Shown here piece after piece: positions 52,891 through 61,879 of a stretch of 64,000 bases of DNA (its first letter is position 1; the number at the start of each line of letters is the position of its first letter). Made by a program: the position numbers and the translations under genes. The DNA comes from Agromyces albus (GTDB taxonomy: Bacteria; Actinomycetota; Actinomycetes; Actinomycetales; Microbacteriaceae). The notes below the pieces were generated by a model that ran no database searches, was not told the origin of the DNA, and worked only from the letters and a program-made list of their open reading frames with translations. Location of the stretch: assembly GCF_004134825.1 (NCBI RefSeq), contig NZ_SDPN01000008.1, forward strand, positions 55,599 to 119,598, written 5' to 3'.

Positions 52891-53491
52891 GCGGGTAAAG
52901 GTGGAACGCCGCCATCGCATCGTCGAGCATCGGCCCGAACGATCCCGCCTGATCGGACTCGTGCCACGTGACCTGAGCGGCGAGAAGGCAGGCGAACGCG
53001 GCGCCGACGATCGCTCCGGGGCGAGGATCCGTGCGCTGGTCGATCCCGAGCCGCGCAGCGACACCCTCTTCGAGCAGCTTCTGCATGCGGGACATCTTCT
53101 CGAGGTAGGCCGCGTTGAGGGCAGGCGTGCTCTGAACGATGCGCTCCATCGCGGCCCGTCGCTCTCGCAGCTTCGGATCGTCGACGTACTCGACGAAGAA
53201 GTCGAAGACCCTCCGGAGTGCTTCCCATACGGATTCCTCAGCAGGCCTCACGGCGAGCGACTCGGCGAGCTTGTCGCCGAAGAGGTCGTACTTTCCGATG
53301 ACCAGGTCTTCCTTCGACGAGAAGTAGCGGAAGAACGTGCGCTTCGACATGCCGGCGGCGGCGGCGATCTGCTCCACCGTGACCGCCTCGTAACCCGACT
53401 CGACGAACAGGTCTTGCGCGACGACGGTGAGTTCCGATTGCACGATTCTGCGAGTGCGCTCGCGCATCGCGATCGGTGGATCCGCCGTCAT
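52877..53491 (-). CDS. TetR-family repressor of the adjacent SDR
   Basis: 204 residues from MTADPPIAM, chosen for the GAGGCGAGG site upstream. HTH VTVEQIAAAAGMSKRTFFRYF (split across about 38-58), then a TetR C-terminal domain. It is divergent from an SDR gene, and the TGACAC-TCG-GTGTCA palindrome between them fits the operator of this common TetR/SDR arrangement. The ligand is probably a small carbonyl compound (inference). Confidence 0.9.
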   Translation of the reverse strand: MTADPPIAMRERTRRIVQSELTVVAQDLFVESGYEAVTVEQIAAAAGMSKRTFFRYFSSKEDLVIGKYDLFGDKLAESLAVRPAEESVWEALRRVFDFFVEYVDDPKLRERRAAMERIVQSTPALNAAYLEKMSRMQKLLEEGVAARLGIDQRTDPRPGAIVGAAFACLLAAQVTWHESDQAGSFGPMLDDAMAAFHLYPPTAR

Positions 53492-53532
53492 CTGCCTCGC
53501 CTCATCCGCCCAGCGTACCACCGGAGTCATAT

Positions 53533-53548
53533 TTGACACTCGGTGTCA
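53533..53548. promoter_or_regulatory. TetR operator overlapping an SDR promoter
   Basis: TGACACTCGGTGTCA (53534-53548) is a perfect palindrome around a three-base centre. The TTGACA formed by its left end also serves as a -35 for the SDR gene, so repressor and polymerase would compete. Confidence 0.8.
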
Positions 53549-53603
53549 TACGCGGCGTAAGGTGAACGAAACGACCCCCGGCGTAGAAGGAGAGACACAC
53601 ACA

Positions 53604-54419
53604 ATGACCAAGGTTTGGTTCGTCACAGGCTCGTCCAAGGGATTCGGACGAGCCTTCGTAGAAGCCGCGCTCAGCCGCGGTGATCAGGTCGCCGCGACTG
53701 CCCGCGACACCGACTCGCTGGCCGACCTGACGGAGGAGTACGGTGACGCGGTGCTGCCGCTCGCCCTCGACGTCACCGATACCGACCAGGTGAACGCCGC
53801 CATCGGCGCAGCACACGAGAAGTTCGGTCGTCTCGATGTCGTCATCAACAATGCCGGCTACGGCCTGTTCGGCGCAGCCGAGGAGGTCTCGCTCCAGCAG
53901 GTGCGCGACCAGATGGAGACCAACTTCTTCGGCGCCATCGCCGTCACGAACGCGGTGCTCCCGATCCTGCGCGAGCAGGGCTCGGGCCACATCATCCAGA
54001 TCTCGAGCGTCGGCGGCGTCACCACCTTCCCCACCCTCAGCGCCTACAACGCGTCGAAGTGGGCACTCGAGGGCTACTCCGAGAGCCTCGCCCAGGAACT
54101 CGCAGGATTCGGGGTCAACGTGACGATCGTCGAGCCCGGAGGCTTCGACACCGACTGGGGCGGCGCCTCCGCCACCCGCGCCACGCCCATGCCTCAGTAC
54201 CAGCCGATCCACGACGCCCTGGCCAAGGCCTTCGCCGGCGGAGTTCCGAAGCCGCTGGGCTTCGGCAACGCGATCCTGAAGATCGTCGACTCCGAGCAGC
54301 CGCCGCTGCGCGTCTTCTTCGGGGAAATGCCCCTGCAGATGCTGCCGGGCGTCTACCAGCAGCGTCTTGACACCTGGAACGAGTGGGCCGCGGTTTCGCG
54401 CGAAGCCGAAGGCAGGTAA
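53604..54419 (+). CDS. Classical SDR oxidoreductase
   Basis: 271 residues. TGSSKGFGRAF (cofactor), NNAGYGLFG, catalytic Ser in IIQISSVGG and YNASK. AAGGAG at 53587 fixes the start. Divergent from tetR; probably reduces an aldehyde or ketone with NADPH. Followed by a strong terminator hairpin. Confidence 0.93.
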   Translation: MTKVWFVTGSSKGFGRAFVEAALSRGDQVAATARDTDSLADLTEEYGDAVLPLALDVTDTDQVNAAIGAAHEKFGRLDVVINNAGYGLFGAAEEVSLQQVRDQMETNFFGAIAVTNAVLPILREQGSGHIIQISSVGGVTTFPTLSAYNASKWALEGYSESLAQELAGFGVNVTIVEPGGFDTDWGGASATRATPMPQYQPIHDALAKAFAGGVPKPLGFGNAILKIVDSEQPPLRVFFGEMPLQMLPGVYQQRLDTWNEWAAVSREAEGR

Positions 54420-54425
54420 CCGGTC

Positions 54426-54470
54426 AGGCAGGAGCGACGAGCCGCACCACGCCGGACGTCGCTTCTGCCT
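54426..54470. terminator. Bidirectional terminator between SDR and SNF2 genes
   Basis: AGGCAGGAGCGACG pairs with CGTCGCTTCTGCCT over 14 bp with one G-T pair, loop 17 bases. It sits between convergent stops. Confidence 0.75.
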
Positions 54471-54483
54471 GCACCCGAGCCCG

Positions 54484-57400
54484 TCAGGGCCCGAGCAGCC
54501 CGCGGATGTCGTCGGCCGTGAGCGTGTCGCTGAAGAGCGCGTCGTCGTCGACGATCGACGCGACGAGCTCGCCCTTGCGCGCCTTCAGCTCCATGACCTT
54601 CTCCTCGATCGTGTCGGCGGCGACGATGCGGTAGACCATCACGGTCTTCGCCTGCCCGATGCGATGCGCGCGGTCGACGGCTTGCGCCTCGCTCGCGGGG
54701 TTCCACCACGGGTCGAGCAGGAACACGTAGTCGGCCTCGGTGAGGTTCAGTCCGAAGCCGCCGGCCTTCAGGCTGATGAGGAAGACGGATGCCTCGCCGC
54801 TGCGGAACCGCTCGATCACCTCGTCGCGCTTCGTGGTCGAGCCGTCGAGGTAGGCGTAGCTGACGCCGGCCGCGTCGAGGCGGACGGCCGCACGGCCGAG
54901 GAATGAGGTGAACTGGCTGAACACGAGCGCGCGATGCCCCTCGGCGAGCACGTCGTCGAGCTGTTCGAAGAGCGCGTCGAGCTTGGCCGACGGAATGCTC
55001 GCGTAGCGCTCGGGATCGATGAGCGACGCGTCGAGGCTCAGCATGCGCAAGAGCGTGAGCGAGCGGAACACGATGAACCGGTTGCGGTCGAGGTCGTCGA
55101 TGAGGCCGAAGAGCTTGCGCCGTTCGCGCTGCAGGAAGGTGTCGTAGAGGCGGCGGTGCCGGGCGCCGAGCTCGACGTGCAGCACCTGCTCCTGCTTCGG
55201 CGGCAGCTCGGGGGCGACGAGCTCTTTCGTGCGGCGCAGCATGAGGGGCCGGATGCGTCGGCGCAGCGTCGCGAGCCGATCGGCGTTGCGCTCGTGCTCG
55301 ATGGGCCGGCGGTAGCGCTCGGTGAACGCCCGCCCCGACGGGAACAGGCCCGGCGCGACGATGTTGAACAGCGCCCACAGCTCGCCGAGGTTGTTCTCCA
55401 TGGGGGTGCCCGTGACCGCGAGACGGAACGGCGCACGGATGCCGCGGGCCGCCTCGTGCACCTTCGTCGCCGGGTTCTTCACGAACTGGGCTTCGTCGAG
55501 CACGAGCGCGCCCCACTCGAGGGCGGCGAACGCGGCGGCCTCGAGGCGCAGCACGGCGTAGGTGGTGACGACGAGGTCGGCGTTCGCGGCGGCATCCGCG
55601 ATGCTCGTCGTGCCCTTCGCCTCGGTCGTGGTGACGGTCGCGACGCGGAGGCCCGGGGTGAAACGCGCGGCCTCGCTCGCCCAGTTCGAGGCGACGGAGG
55701 TTGGGGCGACGACGAGGAACGGGCGGCGCGCGGCATCCGTTGCGCTCGCCTCCTCGACGGCGAAGGCGATGAGCGCGAGCGTCTGCGCGGTCTTGCCGAG
55801 GCCCATGTCGTCGGCGAGGATGCCGCCGAGCCGGTGCCGGTAGAGGAACGCGAGCCAGCGGAATCCCTCGAGCTGGTACGGACGCAACGGCAGCGCGAGC
55901 CCCGCGGGTGGCGGCAACTGCTCGACGGTGCCGCCGTTCAGCCCCGCGACGGTCTCGCGCCAGGCGAGCGCGGGCTCGCTCACGTCGGCGAGGTCTTCGA
56001 ACTCCGACCAGAGGCTCGCGCGGCTGCGGTCGATCTGCAGGCCCGCCTCCCACTCGGCGAGCGTGCCGGCCTCTTCGATGAGCTCGCGCAGCGGCTCGAA
56101 CACCGGCTGGGTGAGTGAGAGGTAGCTGCGGTCGACGAGCAGCAGCTTCTTCGCGCCCTTCGAGAGCGCCTTGAACAGCGGACCGAACGGCACCTTCCTG
56201 CCGTCGACCGTGACGATCACGCCGAGGTCGAACCAATCGGTGCGCAGCGACTCGACCGTCGTCACGGTGAGCTTCGGCGGCGCGGTCGCCTCGCAATAGT
56301 CGGGCCGCTCGCCCAAGACGTCGACGCGCACGCGATCGACACCCTCGAGCAGCGGCAGCACCTCGGCGGCGAACTCAGCCGCGTCGATGCCCCGGAACAC
56401 GACGGGCGCCGCGGGCCCGCCGAGCACGTCGGCGACCACGTCGGCGACGGCGCGCTCGGCCACGGGGTCGATGAAGTCGTCGTCGGATGCCGCGAGCGGG
56501 CTCTGCCGCCCGTCTCCGTGCTCCCAGTGCCAATCGAGCCTGAGCACGTCGCCGGGCTCGAATCCCGCCGTGAGCACGAGGGTCGCCGGAGGCGGCGCCG
56601 GCGGGTCGAAACTGCCGTCGCGACTCGTGACGGGCAGCGCCCGGGCGAGCGACGGGTAGTGCGCGCGCAGGAACTCGGGGAGCTCGGCGGCCGGCACGCG
56701 CACGGTGCGCGCCTGCTCGACCGCGGTGCGCTGGGCCGTGCCGAGCGGGCTGAGCGAGCCGGCCGAGCGGCCTCGGCCGTTGGCGGCAGCGATCGGGGCG
56801 AGCTCGATCGTGCCGCTCGCGAAGTCGAAGCGGTAGAGGCCGTGGCTCGAGATGAGTCGCGCAACGGCGGCGCCGGTGGGCGTGCCGTCGACGGTGACGG
56901 TGGGCGTGAGCGTGAGGTCGCCGGCCGCGGTATCGGGTCGCTCGGGTCGCGCGGCCGCTTCGGTGAACGCAGCGCCGGCCGCGGCATCCGCTCGCTCCAC
57001 CCTCGCGTCGAGTGCGATCGACGCGCGCTCGCCGACGACCACGGTGGGCGTCGCCTCGGAGCCGACGAGCGCGATGCCGAGCCGGCCCGCCTCGGCGAGC
57101 AGTGCCCAGAGCAGCGGGCTCTCGAACTCGTCGAGCGTGATCCACTCGGAGCCGTACAGGTTGTACACGCCCGGCGTGCCGCCCTTCAGCAGCGCGAACT
57201 GGCCGAACCAGCGCGATTGCGCGGGGTCGAACCCGCCGGCGCTCGCCTGGTAGCCGACGTTCTGCCACGTGATGCCCGACTTGATCCAGCCACGGGTGCC
57301 CGACGTGACCGGACGCACCGCCAATCGGTCGACGGATGCCGCATCGCGAGCGGGCTCGTCGCGCGGGCCCTGCCAGCTGCCGGGCCGGCGCACGACGCGG

Positions 57401-57582
57401 TGCCGCAACTCGAACTGCAGCGCGAGCGGGCGACGGGGAGCAGCGGATGCCCCGGAATCGTCGTTCATGCCCTCGGCGGCATCTGCCGCAGCCCGCGGCG
57501 ACAACGCCGCCACGGCGTCGCGCCATCCGCCGCTCGACCGGCCGAGCTCGGCTGCCGCAGGGAGCAGTCGGTCGGCGGTCAC
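54484..57582 (-). CDS. SNF2-family helicase
   Basis: 1032 residues from a GTG. The N-terminal ~560 residues are lineage-specific with a SNF2-associated domain. The ATPase core has ADDMGLGKTAQT (Walker A), VLDEAQFVKN (DEAQ box), TGTPMENNLGELW, LVFSQFTSFLG and WWNPASEAQAVDRAHRIGQ. It translocates on DNA, probably in repair or transcription recycling. The start is unsettled: GGGGAGG abuts the GTG with no spacer, and an out-of-frame ATG in front makes a three-codon ORF whose TGA overlaps it. Confidence 0.9.
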   Translation of the reverse strand: MTADRLLPAAAELGRSSGGWRDAVAALSPRAAADAAEGMNDDSGASAAPRRPLALQFELRHRVVRRPGSWQGPRDEPARDAASVDRLAVRPVTSGTRGWIKSGITWQNVGYQASAGGFDPAQSRWFGQFALLKGGTPGVYNLYGSEWITLDEFESPLLWALLAEAGRLGIALVGSEATPTVVVGERASIALDARVERADAAAGAAFTEAAARPERPDTAAGDLTLTPTVTVDGTPTGAAVARLISSHGLYRFDFASGTIELAPIAAANGRGRSAGSLSPLGTAQRTAVEQARTVRVPAAELPEFLRAHYPSLARALPVTSRDGSFDPPAPPPATLVLTAGFEPGDVLRLDWHWEHGDGRQSPLAASDDDFIDPVAERAVADVVADVLGGPAAPVVFRGIDAAEFAAEVLPLLEGVDRVRVDVLGERPDYCEATAPPKLTVTTVESLRTDWFDLGVIVTVDGRKVPFGPLFKALSKGAKKLLLVDRSYLSLTQPVFEPLRELIEEAGTLAEWEAGLQIDRSRASLWSEFEDLADVSEPALAWRETVAGLNGGTVEQLPPPAGLALPLRPYQLEGFRWLAFLYRHRLGGILADDMGLGKTAQTLALIAFAVEEASATDAARRPFLVVAPTSVASNWASEAARFTPGLRVATVTTTEAKGTTSIADAAANADLVVTTYAVLRLEAAAFAALEWGALVLDEAQFVKNPATKVHEAARGIRAPFRLAVTGTPMENNLGELWALFNIVAPGLFPSGRAFTERYRRPIEHERNADRLATLRRRIRPLMLRRTKELVAPELPPKQEQVLHVELGARHRRLYDTFLQRERRKLFGLIDDLDRNRFIVFRSLTLLRMLSLDASLIDPERYASIPSAKLDALFEQLDDVLAEGHRALVFSQFTSFLGRAAVRLDAAGVSYAYLDGSTTKRDEVIERFRSGEASVFLISLKAGGFGLNLTEADYVFLLDPWWNPASEAQAVDRAHRIGQAKTVMVYRIVAADTIEEKVMELKARKGELVASIVDDDALFSDTLTADDIRGLLGP

Positions 57583-57670
57583 CTCCCCATGTTTGCACGC
57601 GCCACCGACACTGCTGGACGGGGCATCCGCCGCAAGAATCGAACGTTTCACGCTCTCAGCGAAATCGCGC

Positions 57671-57729
57671 CCGATCAGGTGATCGGACGGCCGAATCAAC
57701 TTGACGACCCTTGGTGGTCGTGACAGGCT
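57671..57729 (+). promoter_or_regulatory. Promoter and palindromic operators of the ABC exporter
   Basis: TTGACG (57701-57706), 17 bp, CAGGCT (57724-57729). Inside the spacer ACGACC and GGTCGT form an inverted repeat with a six-base centre (57704-57721). Upstream, CCGATCA-GG-TGATCGG (57671-57686) is a perfect 16-bp palindrome. Both look like regulator sites. The rest of the 264-base gap shows no gene. Confidence 0.6.
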
Positions 57730-57846
57730 CAATCGGCTGCGACGCATGGGGGTGCGTCGCCGCTCACCGGCGTGGACGCCGCACGCTTTTCGAGTGTCGG
57801 CCACGCCATCCGTGGACCTCGTACCACCCCCAGTTCCGGAGAACTG

Positions 57847-59580
57847 ATGCTCGGAAAACTCCTCGTCCGCTACTTGAAGCCCTCCCGCTGGCTGTTGCTC
57901 GGCGTGCTGGCCTTCCAGTTCATCTCGGCTCTCGCGAGCCTCTACCTGCCCAGCCTCAACGCCGACATCATCGACGAAGGCGTCTCGAAGGGCGACACCG
58001 ACTACATCTGGTCGACAGGCCTGTTCATGCTCGCGATCTCCCTCGGCCAGATCGTCGCGGCGATCGTCGCCACTTACTTCGCCGCGAAGGCCGCGATGCG
58101 CGCCGGTCGCGACATCCGCAATGACGTGTTCGACAAGGTCAGTGCGTTCTCCGAGCGTGAGGTCTCGCAGTTCGGGCCCGGATCGCTCATCACCCGCAAC
58201 ACCAATGACGTGCAGCAGGTGCAGATGCTCGCGATGATGGGCGCGACGATGCTCGTCAGCGCGCCGCTCCTCGCGATCGGCGGCATCGTGCTGGCACTCT
58301 CGCAGGACGTCGGCCTCAGCTGGCTCATCGGCGCGTCGGTGCTGACGATCCTCCTCGTCGCGATCATCGTGCTCGGCCGGATGGTGCCGCTGTTCCGGAG
58401 CCTTCAGGTGAAGCTCGACGCGGTGAACCGGATCATGCGCGAGCAGCTCACGGGCATCCGCGTCGTGCGCGCGTTCGTGCGCGAGCCCATCGAAGAGGAG
58501 CGCTTCCGCGGCGCGAACACCGACATCATGGACGTCGGGCGCCACGTGGGCACCCTGTTCGTCACGCTGTTCCCGTTGTTCATGCTGGTGATCAACGTGA
58601 CGATCATCGGCGTGATCTGGTTCGGCGCGATCGAGGTCGACGCCGGTGGCGTGCAGATCGGCACCCTGTTCGCCTTCATGCAGTACGTCGGGCTCATTCT
58701 CGGTGGCGTGCTCATGGCCGCGTTCATGACGATGATGATCCCGCGCGCGGCCGTGTCGGCCGAGCGCATCAGCGAGGTGCTCGCGAGCGAGTCGACGCTC
58801 ACGCGGCCGGCGAACCCCGTGACGACGTTCCCCGAGGTGGGGTCCGTAGAGTTCCGCGACGTCGCGTTCGCCTACCCCGGCGCCGAGCACTCGGTGCTCG
58901 AGGGCATCTCGTTCCGCGCCGACGCGGGCGAGACCGTCGCGATCGTCGGCTCGACCGGCGCGGGCAAGACCACGCTCGTCTCGCTCATTCCACGCTTGTT
59001 CGATGCCACCGGCGGCTCGGTGCGGGTCAACGGCGTCGACGTGCGCGAGGCCGAGCTCGAGCATCTGTGGAAGACCATCGGTCTCGTGCCCCAGCGTCCG
59101 TTCCTCTTCGCCGGCACCGTGGCATCCAACCTGCGGTTCGGGCGCGAGGAGGCCACCGACGCCGAGCTCTGGCACGCACTCGAGATCGCACAGGGCCGCG
59201 ACTTCGTCGCCGAGATGGAGGGCGGGCTCAACGCCCGCATCGCCCAGGGCGGCACGAACGTCTCAGGCGGGCAGCGCCAGCGACTCGCGATCGCCCGCGC
59301 GATCGTGCACAACCCCGACATCCTCGTGTTCGACGACTCGTTCTCGGCGCTCGACCTCACCACCGATGCGCGGCTGAGACAGGCATTGTGGCGGGAGTTG
59401 CCGCAGGTGACGAAGATCGTCGTCGCGCAGCGCGTCTCGACCATCACCGACGCCGACCGCATCGTCGTGCTCGACGACGGCGGCATGGTCGGCATCGGCA
59501 CGCACGACGAGCTCCTCGCGACGAGCGAGACCTACCGCCAGATCGTCGAATCCCAGCTCGGAGTGGAGGCCACGGCATGA
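57847..59580 (+). CDS. Heterodimeric ABC exporter, subunit with degenerate ATP site
   Basis: 577 residues: six membrane helices, then an ATP-binding domain. Walker A GSTGAGKTT near 368, signature VSGGQRQ intact. Walker B reads LVFDDSFSALD with Asp in place of the catalytic Glu, and the switch reads VAQRVST with Gln in place of His. This is the pattern of the inactive-site subunit in BmrC/LmrC/TM287-type exporters. GGAG lies before the ATG. Coupled by ATGA to its partner. Lipid, peptide or drug export are the usual roles. Confidence 0.93.
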   Translation: MLGKLLVRYLKPSRWLLLGVLAFQFISALASLYLPSLNADIIDEGVSKGDTDYIWSTGLFMLAISLGQIVAAIVATYFAAKAAMRAGRDIRNDVFDKVSAFSEREVSQFGPGSLITRNTNDVQQVQMLAMMGATMLVSAPLLAIGGIVLALSQDVGLSWLIGASVLTILLVAIIVLGRMVPLFRSLQVKLDAVNRIMREQLTGIRVVRAFVREPIEEERFRGANTDIMDVGRHVGTLFVTLFPLFMLVINVTIIGVIWFGAIEVDAGGVQIGTLFAFMQYVGLILGGVLMAAFMTMMIPRAAVSAERISEVLASESTLTRPANPVTTFPEVGSVEFRDVAFAYPGAEHSVLEGISFRADAGETVAIVGSTGAGKTTLVSLIPRLFDATGGSVRVNGVDVREAELEHLWKTIGLVPQRPFLFAGTVASNLRFGREEATDAELWHALEIAQGRDFVAEMEGGLNARIAQGGTNVSGGQRQRLAIARAIVHNPDILVFDDSFSALDLTTDARLRQALWRELPQVTKIVVAQRVSTITDADRIVVLDDGGMVGIGTHDELLATSETYRQIVESQLGVEATA

Positions 59581-61694
59581 GCACCGACACCAAGAAGAAC
59601 GGCCGCGGCCGTGGCCGCCAGGCAGAACCCAAGCCGATGACCGAAGAGGAGCGCATCGAGCACGAGCTCGCCGAGGAGGCGCGCATCAACTCGGGCTCGT
59701 GGGACAGCGTGGCACCCGGGAAGGCGCAGGATTTCGGCGCGAGCTTCCGCCGCATGCTGGGGCTCCTCGTCCCGTGGAAGTGGTCGTTCGCGTTCGTCTC
59801 CCTGCTCGGCGCCATCGGCGTCGTGCTCACCGTCATCGCGCCGAAGGTGCTCGCCGAAGCGACGAACCTCATCTTCGAGGGCTGGATCTCGCTCCAGCTG
59901 CCGGCGGGGGTCACGCAGGAGCAGATCGTCGAGCAGCTCCGGGCGTCGGGGCAGGAGGACTTCGCGAACATCGTGGCAGCCGCGAACCTCACGCCGGGCG
60001 AGGGCATCGACTTCGTCGCGCTGAGCCAGATCGTGATCGCGGTGCTGATGCTCTACATCGTCGCCTCCCTGCTGTCGTGGGTTCAGGGGTACGTGATCAA
60101 CGTCATCATGGTGCGGGCGGTGTGGCGCTTGCGTGAAGACGTCGAGGCGAAGGTGCACCGGCTGCCGCTCAGCTATTTCGACCGCGTGCAGCGCGGCGAG
60201 CTCATCTCGCGAGTCACGAACGACATCGACAACATCACGCAGACGCTGCAGCAGTCGCTCTCGGGCGCGCTCACGAGTGTGCTCACCGTCGTCGGCGTGA
60301 TGGTCATGATGTTCTCGATCTCGTGGCAGCTCACGCTCGTCACCCTCATCTCGCTCCCGCTCATGGGCGTGATCTTCGGCATCATCGGTCCGAAGTCGCA
60401 AGCCGCATTCGGCGTGCAGTGGAAGAAGGTCGGCCGGCTGAACGCCCGCGTCGAGGAGTCGTTCTCGGGCCACGCGCTCGTGAAGGTCTTCGGTCGCGAG
60501 CGCGACGCGAGCGAGAAGTTCCGTGCCGAGAACGAGGAGCTGTACGAGTCGGCGTTCAAGGCGCAGTTCCTGTCGGGCATCATCATGCCGGGCATGATGT
60601 TCATCGGAAACCTCACGTACGTCGGCATCGCCGTGCTCGGCGGTCTCATGGTCGCGAGCGGCCAGTTGCGCCTCGGCGACGTGCAGGCGTTCATCCAGTA
60701 CTCGCAGCAGTTCACGCAGCCGCTCTCGCAGCTCGGTGGCATGGCCGCCGTGGTGCAGTCGGGCACGGCTTCGGCAGAGCGGGTGTTCGAGCTGCTCGAC
60801 GCCGAAGAGCAGGAGCCCGAGGTCGCGGATGCCCCGGCACCGGTCGAGGGCGACGGCACGATCGAGTTCGAGAACGTGTCGTTCTCGTACACGCCCGAGC
60901 GTCCGCTGATCCGCGACCTGTCGTTCCGGGTGGAGCCGGGCCAGACGGTCGCGATCGTCGGCCCGACGGGTGCCGGCAAGACGACACTCGTGAACCTCAT
61001 CATGCGGTTCTACGAGCTCGACGGCGGTCGCATCCTGCTCGACGGACAGGACATCGCGTCGCTGACGCGGCACGATGTGCGCTACCGCACGGGCATGGTG
61101 CTGCAGGATCCGTGGCTGTTCGCAGGCTCGATCCGCGAGAACATCCGCTATGGGCGCCAGTCGGCGACCGACGACGAGATTCTCGAAGCCGCTCGGGCCA
61201 CGTACGTCGACCGCTTCGTGCACTCGCTGCCCGACGGCTACGACACCGTGCTCGACGAAGAGGCGTCGAACGTCTCGGCGGGTGAGAAGCAGCTCATCAC
61301 GATCGCCCGCGCGTTCGTGGCGCAGCCGTCGGTGCTGATCCTCGACGAGGCGACGTCGTCGGTCGACACCCGCACCGAGCTGCTCCTGCAGCACGCGATG
61401 GCGGCGCTCCGCGAGGGTCGCACGTCGTTCGTGATCGCGCACCGGCTCTCGACGATCCGCGACGCCGACCTCATCCTCGTGATGGAGCACGGCGACATCG
61501 TCGAGAAGGGCACGCACGAGGAGCTCATCGCCGCGAAGGGCGCCTACTACCGCCTCTACAACTCGCAGTTCGAGCAGGCGGCGACCGACCTCGACGCCGA
61601 GCTCGCGGCCGAGCAGGGCGAGGTGGTGACCTCCGACGGCCCGACCCCGCTCGAGGCCGTCGCCGAGGCTGCGGCCGAGAGCGCCGAGCTGTAG
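59577..61694 (+). CDS. Heterodimeric ABC exporter, catalytic subunit
   Basis: 705 residues. A charged N-terminal tail (KKNGRGRGRQ), six membrane helices with a long extracytoplasmic loop after the first (residues about 95-145), then the ATP-binding domain: GPTGAGKTT near 461, Walker B LILDEATSS with the catalytic Glu, and AHRLST with the His switch. The signature is altered to VSAGEKQ. Thus the degenerate site pairs the partner's Walker motifs with this changed signature, and the active site pairs this subunit with the partner's intact VSGGQ. A disordered acidic C-terminal tail follows. Confidence 0.93.
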   Translation: MSTDTKKNGRGRGRQAEPKPMTEEERIEHELAEEARINSGSWDSVAPGKAQDFGASFRRMLGLLVPWKWSFAFVSLLGAIGVVLTVIAPKVLAEATNLIFEGWISLQLPAGVTQEQIVEQLRASGQEDFANIVAAANLTPGEGIDFVALSQIVIAVLMLYIVASLLSWVQGYVINVIMVRAVWRLREDVEAKVHRLPLSYFDRVQRGELISRVTNDIDNITQTLQQSLSGALTSVLTVVGVMVMMFSISWQLTLVTLISLPLMGVIFGIIGPKSQAAFGVQWKKVGRLNARVEESFSGHALVKVFGRERDASEKFRAENEELYESAFKAQFLSGIIMPGMMFIGNLTYVGIAVLGGLMVASGQLRLGDVQAFIQYSQQFTQPLSQLGGMAAVVQSGTASAERVFELLDAEEQEPEVADAPAPVEGDGTIEFENVSFSYTPERPLIRDLSFRVEPGQTVAIVGPTGAGKTTLVNLIMRFYELDGGRILLDGQDIASLTRHDVRYRTGMVLQDPWLFAGSIRENIRYGRQSATDDEILEAARATYVDRFVHSLPDGYDTVLDEEASNVSAGEKQLITIARAFVAQPSVLILDEATSSVDTRTELLLQHAMAALREGRTSFVIAHRLSTIRDADLILVMEHGDIVEKGTHEELIAAKGAYYRLYNSQFEQAATDLDAELAAEQGEVVTSDGPTPLEAVAEAAAESAEL

Positions 61695-61741
61695 GGCGAC
61701 CGGGCGGGTCGTTCGCGCACCCGCTCTAGGCAATCATCGAG

Positions 61742-61773
61742 CGAGCGGATGTCCCTTCTGGGGCATCCGCTCG
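61742..61773. terminator. Terminator of the ABC exporter operon
   Basis: CGAGCGGATGTCCC pairs with GGGGCATCCGCTCG (14 bp, one G-T pair) around a TTCT loop, 47 bases after the operon stop. The stem again uses the CGGATG/CATCCG word. Confidence 0.8.
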
Positions 61774-61879
61774 TTCTGGTTCGAGCCCGCTCCCCAACCG
61801 TGACGCCATGGTGCTCTCGGTACGCTTGACAGAGGCGGTCGCCACGTGCCGCCGTCCACCGATCCCTTGCGAAGGTCCC

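Noticed and set aside
57583..59175. Continuation of the SNF2 frame far upstream, antisense to the ABC exporter
   Set aside because: The extension lies opposite a gene with clear Walker motifs and has a low-complexity His/Arg/Glu composition, so the SNF2 protein is taken to start near 57582.
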